Assembly (NCBI GenBank): GCA_900556515.1
Contig: USPH01000064.1
Coordinates: 1-7,271 of the forward strand
Length of the DNA: 7,271 bases
From: an uncultured Collinsella sp.
GTDB taxonomy: Bacteria > Actinomycetota > Coriobacteriia > Coriobacteriales > Coriobacteriaceae
Direction: 5' to 3'
Part shown: one piece after another, positions 6,079 to 7,271 of the stretch
Position numbering within the stretch: position 1 is the first letter of the stretch
Layout of the letters: each line of letters begins with the position of its first letter
Made by a program: the position numbers and the translations under genes
Notes under the pieces: generated by a model
What the model was told of the DNA's origin: nothing
Databases searched by the model: none
The model's input: the letters and a program-made list of their open reading frames with translations, nothing else

Positions 6079-7212
6079 ATCGAGGAGATCGTCGAGGGCA
6101 CTCTTGATACGGTCGGTCACCGACTTCTTACCGGAAGCGACGTCATCGCCCATCTCATCGGCAAAAGCACGGAGCAGCTCGCGCTGCTTATTGGAAAGAT
6201 TGGTGGGAACGACCACGCGCAGTTGCACGATCAGGCGGCCACGCGAACCGCCACCGCCAATGCGCGGCATGCCGTAATTATTGACGCTCACGGTGTCGCC
6301 GTACTGGGCGCCGGCGGGAACCGTCACCTTAACGACCTCGTCGGGCATAATGCCCTCGACCTCGATCTCGCAGCCGAGCGCAGCCTGCGCAATCGAGATA
6401 TCGCTCACCAAGTACAGGTCGTCACCGTTGCGCTTAAAGCGCTCATGGTCGGCGACGCGCACGTTGACGATCAGATCGCCCGAGGGCTCGCCGCGAAGAC
6501 CGGCCTCGCCAAAACCGCTCACGCGCAGCTGGCGGCCGGTCGAGACGCCGGCGGGAATATCGATATCGATCTTTTCGTGCGAAGGCGTACGGCCCTGACC
6601 GTCGCAGGTCTCGCAGGGATGATCAATGACCGTGCCCTCGCCATGGCAGTCGGGGCAAGGCGAAGAGGACTGGACCTGACCCAGGAACGAACGCTGGACC
6701 GTCGTGACATAACCCGTGCCGTGGCAGCGGCCGCACTGCTTTTCGGTCGCACCCTCGGCCCTACCGGTGCCGTTGCAGTCGTCACAGGGAGCCAGGCGAT
6801 CGTAGCTGATCGTCTTTTTGCAGCCGAGCGCCGCCTCCTCAAGGGTCACCGAAAGCGAGATGGCCATATCGCGACCGCGACGACGCTCACGACGGCTACG
6901 GGCGCCACCGCCAAAGAACGACGAGAACAGGTCGTCCATGCCCATGCCGCCAAAGATATCGTTAATGTCGACATAGCCAGAGCCACCAGGGCCGTCGGCT
7001 GTGCCGTAACGGTCATAGTTAGCACGCTTCTGCTCATCGGAAAGAACGGAATAGGCCTCGTTGAGCTCCTTGAACTTGGCCTCGGCCTCGGGGTCGTCCG
7101 AAACATCCGGATGTACGGTACGGGCCTTCTTTAGAAACGCGCGCTTGATCGTCCGCGCGTCGGCATCCCTGTCGACGCCAAGCACCTCGTAGTAATCCCT
7201 ATTATCCGACAC
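6076..7212 (-). CDS. dnaJ: Chaperone protein DnaJ (Hsp40), GTG start
   Basis: DnaJ delivers unfolded clients to DnaK and stimulates its ATPase. The 378-residue product is a complete type I DnaJ. The J-domain (about 5-70) has the DnaK-contacting HPD at 34-36 and ends in YDRYG. A Gly/Phe-rich linker (about 74-103) contains DIFGGMGMDDLFSSFFGGG. The zinc-binding region holds four CxxCxGxG repeats at Cys143/146, 160/163, 186/189 and 200/203, with all eight cysteines present. Two C-terminal substrate-binding domains follow. The start is GTG at 7212, with GGAAGGA (7226-7220) seven bases upstream; an ATG slightly further upstream is out of frame. It is the first gene of the visible cluster. Only 32 genomic bases remain upstream before adapter sequence, so I cannot see whether grpE, hrcA or dnaK precede it or whether a heat-shock operator (CIRCE or HAIR) is present. 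Confidence 0.98.
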   Translation of the reverse strand: MSDNRDYYEVLGVDRDADARTIKRAFLKKARTVHPDVSDDPEAEAKFKELNEAYSVLSDEQKRANYDRYGTADGPGGSGYVDINDIFGGMGMDDLFSSFFGGGARSRRERRRGRDMAISLSVTLEEAALGCKKTISYDRLAPCDDCNGTGRAEGATEKQCGRCHGTGYVTTVQRSFLGQVQSSSPCPDCHGEGTVIDHPCETCDGQGRTPSHEKIDIDIPAGVSTGRQLRVSGFGEAGLRGEPSGDLIVNVRVADHERFKRNGDDLYLVSDISIAQAALGCEIEVEGIMPDEVVKVTVPAGAQYGDTVSVNNYGMPRIGGGGSRGRLIVQLRVVVPTNLSNKQRELLRAFADEMGDDVASGKKSVTDRIKSALDDLLD

Positions 7213-7244
7213 GACCGAATCCTTCCGACTTTCATTATTGTCAC

Positions 7245-7271
7245 CTGTCTCTTATACACATCTGACGCTGC
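7245..7271. other. Residual Nextera/Tn5 sequencing adapter
   Basis: Bases 7245-7263 read CTGTCTCTTATACACATCT, the reverse complement of the 19-bp hyperactive Tn5 mosaic end. They are followed by GACGCTGC, which continues the reverse complement of the Nextera Read 1 adapter as I know it. A mosaic end alone could mark an engineered transposon, but the adapter continuation and its place at the very end of the sequence make untrimmed library adapter the clear reading. It is not part of the organism's genome. Confidence 0.97.

Noticed and set aside
4792..7134. A 780-codon open frame on the plus strand, antisense to mtaB and dnaJ
   Set aside because: It is in exact codon register with both genes. 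It stays open because they contain no TTA, CTA or TCA codons in this span, as expected with strong GC bias. The translation resembles no family, whereas the minus-strand products are textbook.
7245..7263. End of a Tn5/IS50 mobile element
   Set aside because: The 19-bp mosaic end is followed by Nextera Read 1 adapter bases and stops at the sequence end, with no transposase or target duplication visible.
1..7271. CRISPR array, tRNA gene, prophage, toxin-antitoxin or defence system
   Set aside because: No spaced direct repeats, tRNA-like folds, integrase or unknown gene are seen; nearly every base is accounted for by nine core genes and two short leaders.

Overview
The window is a stretch of ordinary bacterial core genome, GC-rich by eye (roughly 60 %), with all nine recognisable genes on the minus strand. 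Protein families, codon bias (TTA, CTA and TCA codons almost absent), a TKxD-type Era and the gene order point to a high-GC Gram-positive. Coriobacteriia, perhaps Collinsella or a relative, is my best guess; this is an inference from the look of the proteins and was not tested by any search.

Read in the direction of transcription (from high to low coordinates), the first block is a compact seven-gene cluster: dnaJ, mtaB, phoH, ybeY, dgkA, era, recO. Genes overlap by 4 to 20 nt or are separated by 9 to 15 nt, and most Shine-Dalgarno sequences lie on or beside the preceding stop codon, so a single polycistronic mRNA with translational coupling is likely. The themes are protein folding (DnaJ), tRNA modification (MtaB), 16S rRNA and 30S maturation (YbeY, Era, probably PhoH), lipid carrier phosphorylation (DgkA) and recombinational repair (RecO).

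The second block is rpsO followed by pnp. rpsO has a 138-nt leader with a candidate extended -10 promoter just after the recO stop, and ends in a clear intrinsic terminator. pnp starts after a hairpin-rich 148-nt spacer and runs off the left edge of the window; only its first 164 codons are present. Both spacers contain overlapping inverted repeats that can fold in mutually exclusive ways, which fits autoregulated S15 and PNPase leaders but is unproven here.

The right-hand 27 bases (7245-7271) are not genomic: they match the Tn5 mosaic end plus the start of the Nextera Read 1 adapter in reverse complement. Native sequence therefore ends at 7244, 32 bases upstream of the dnaJ start. There is no stretch over 300 bases without a gene. 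I found no tRNA, CRISPR array, insertion sequence or phage gene, and no novel defence or biosynthetic system. The points worth a second look are the two leaders, the acidic N-terminal extension of Era, the condensed gene order and the adapter.
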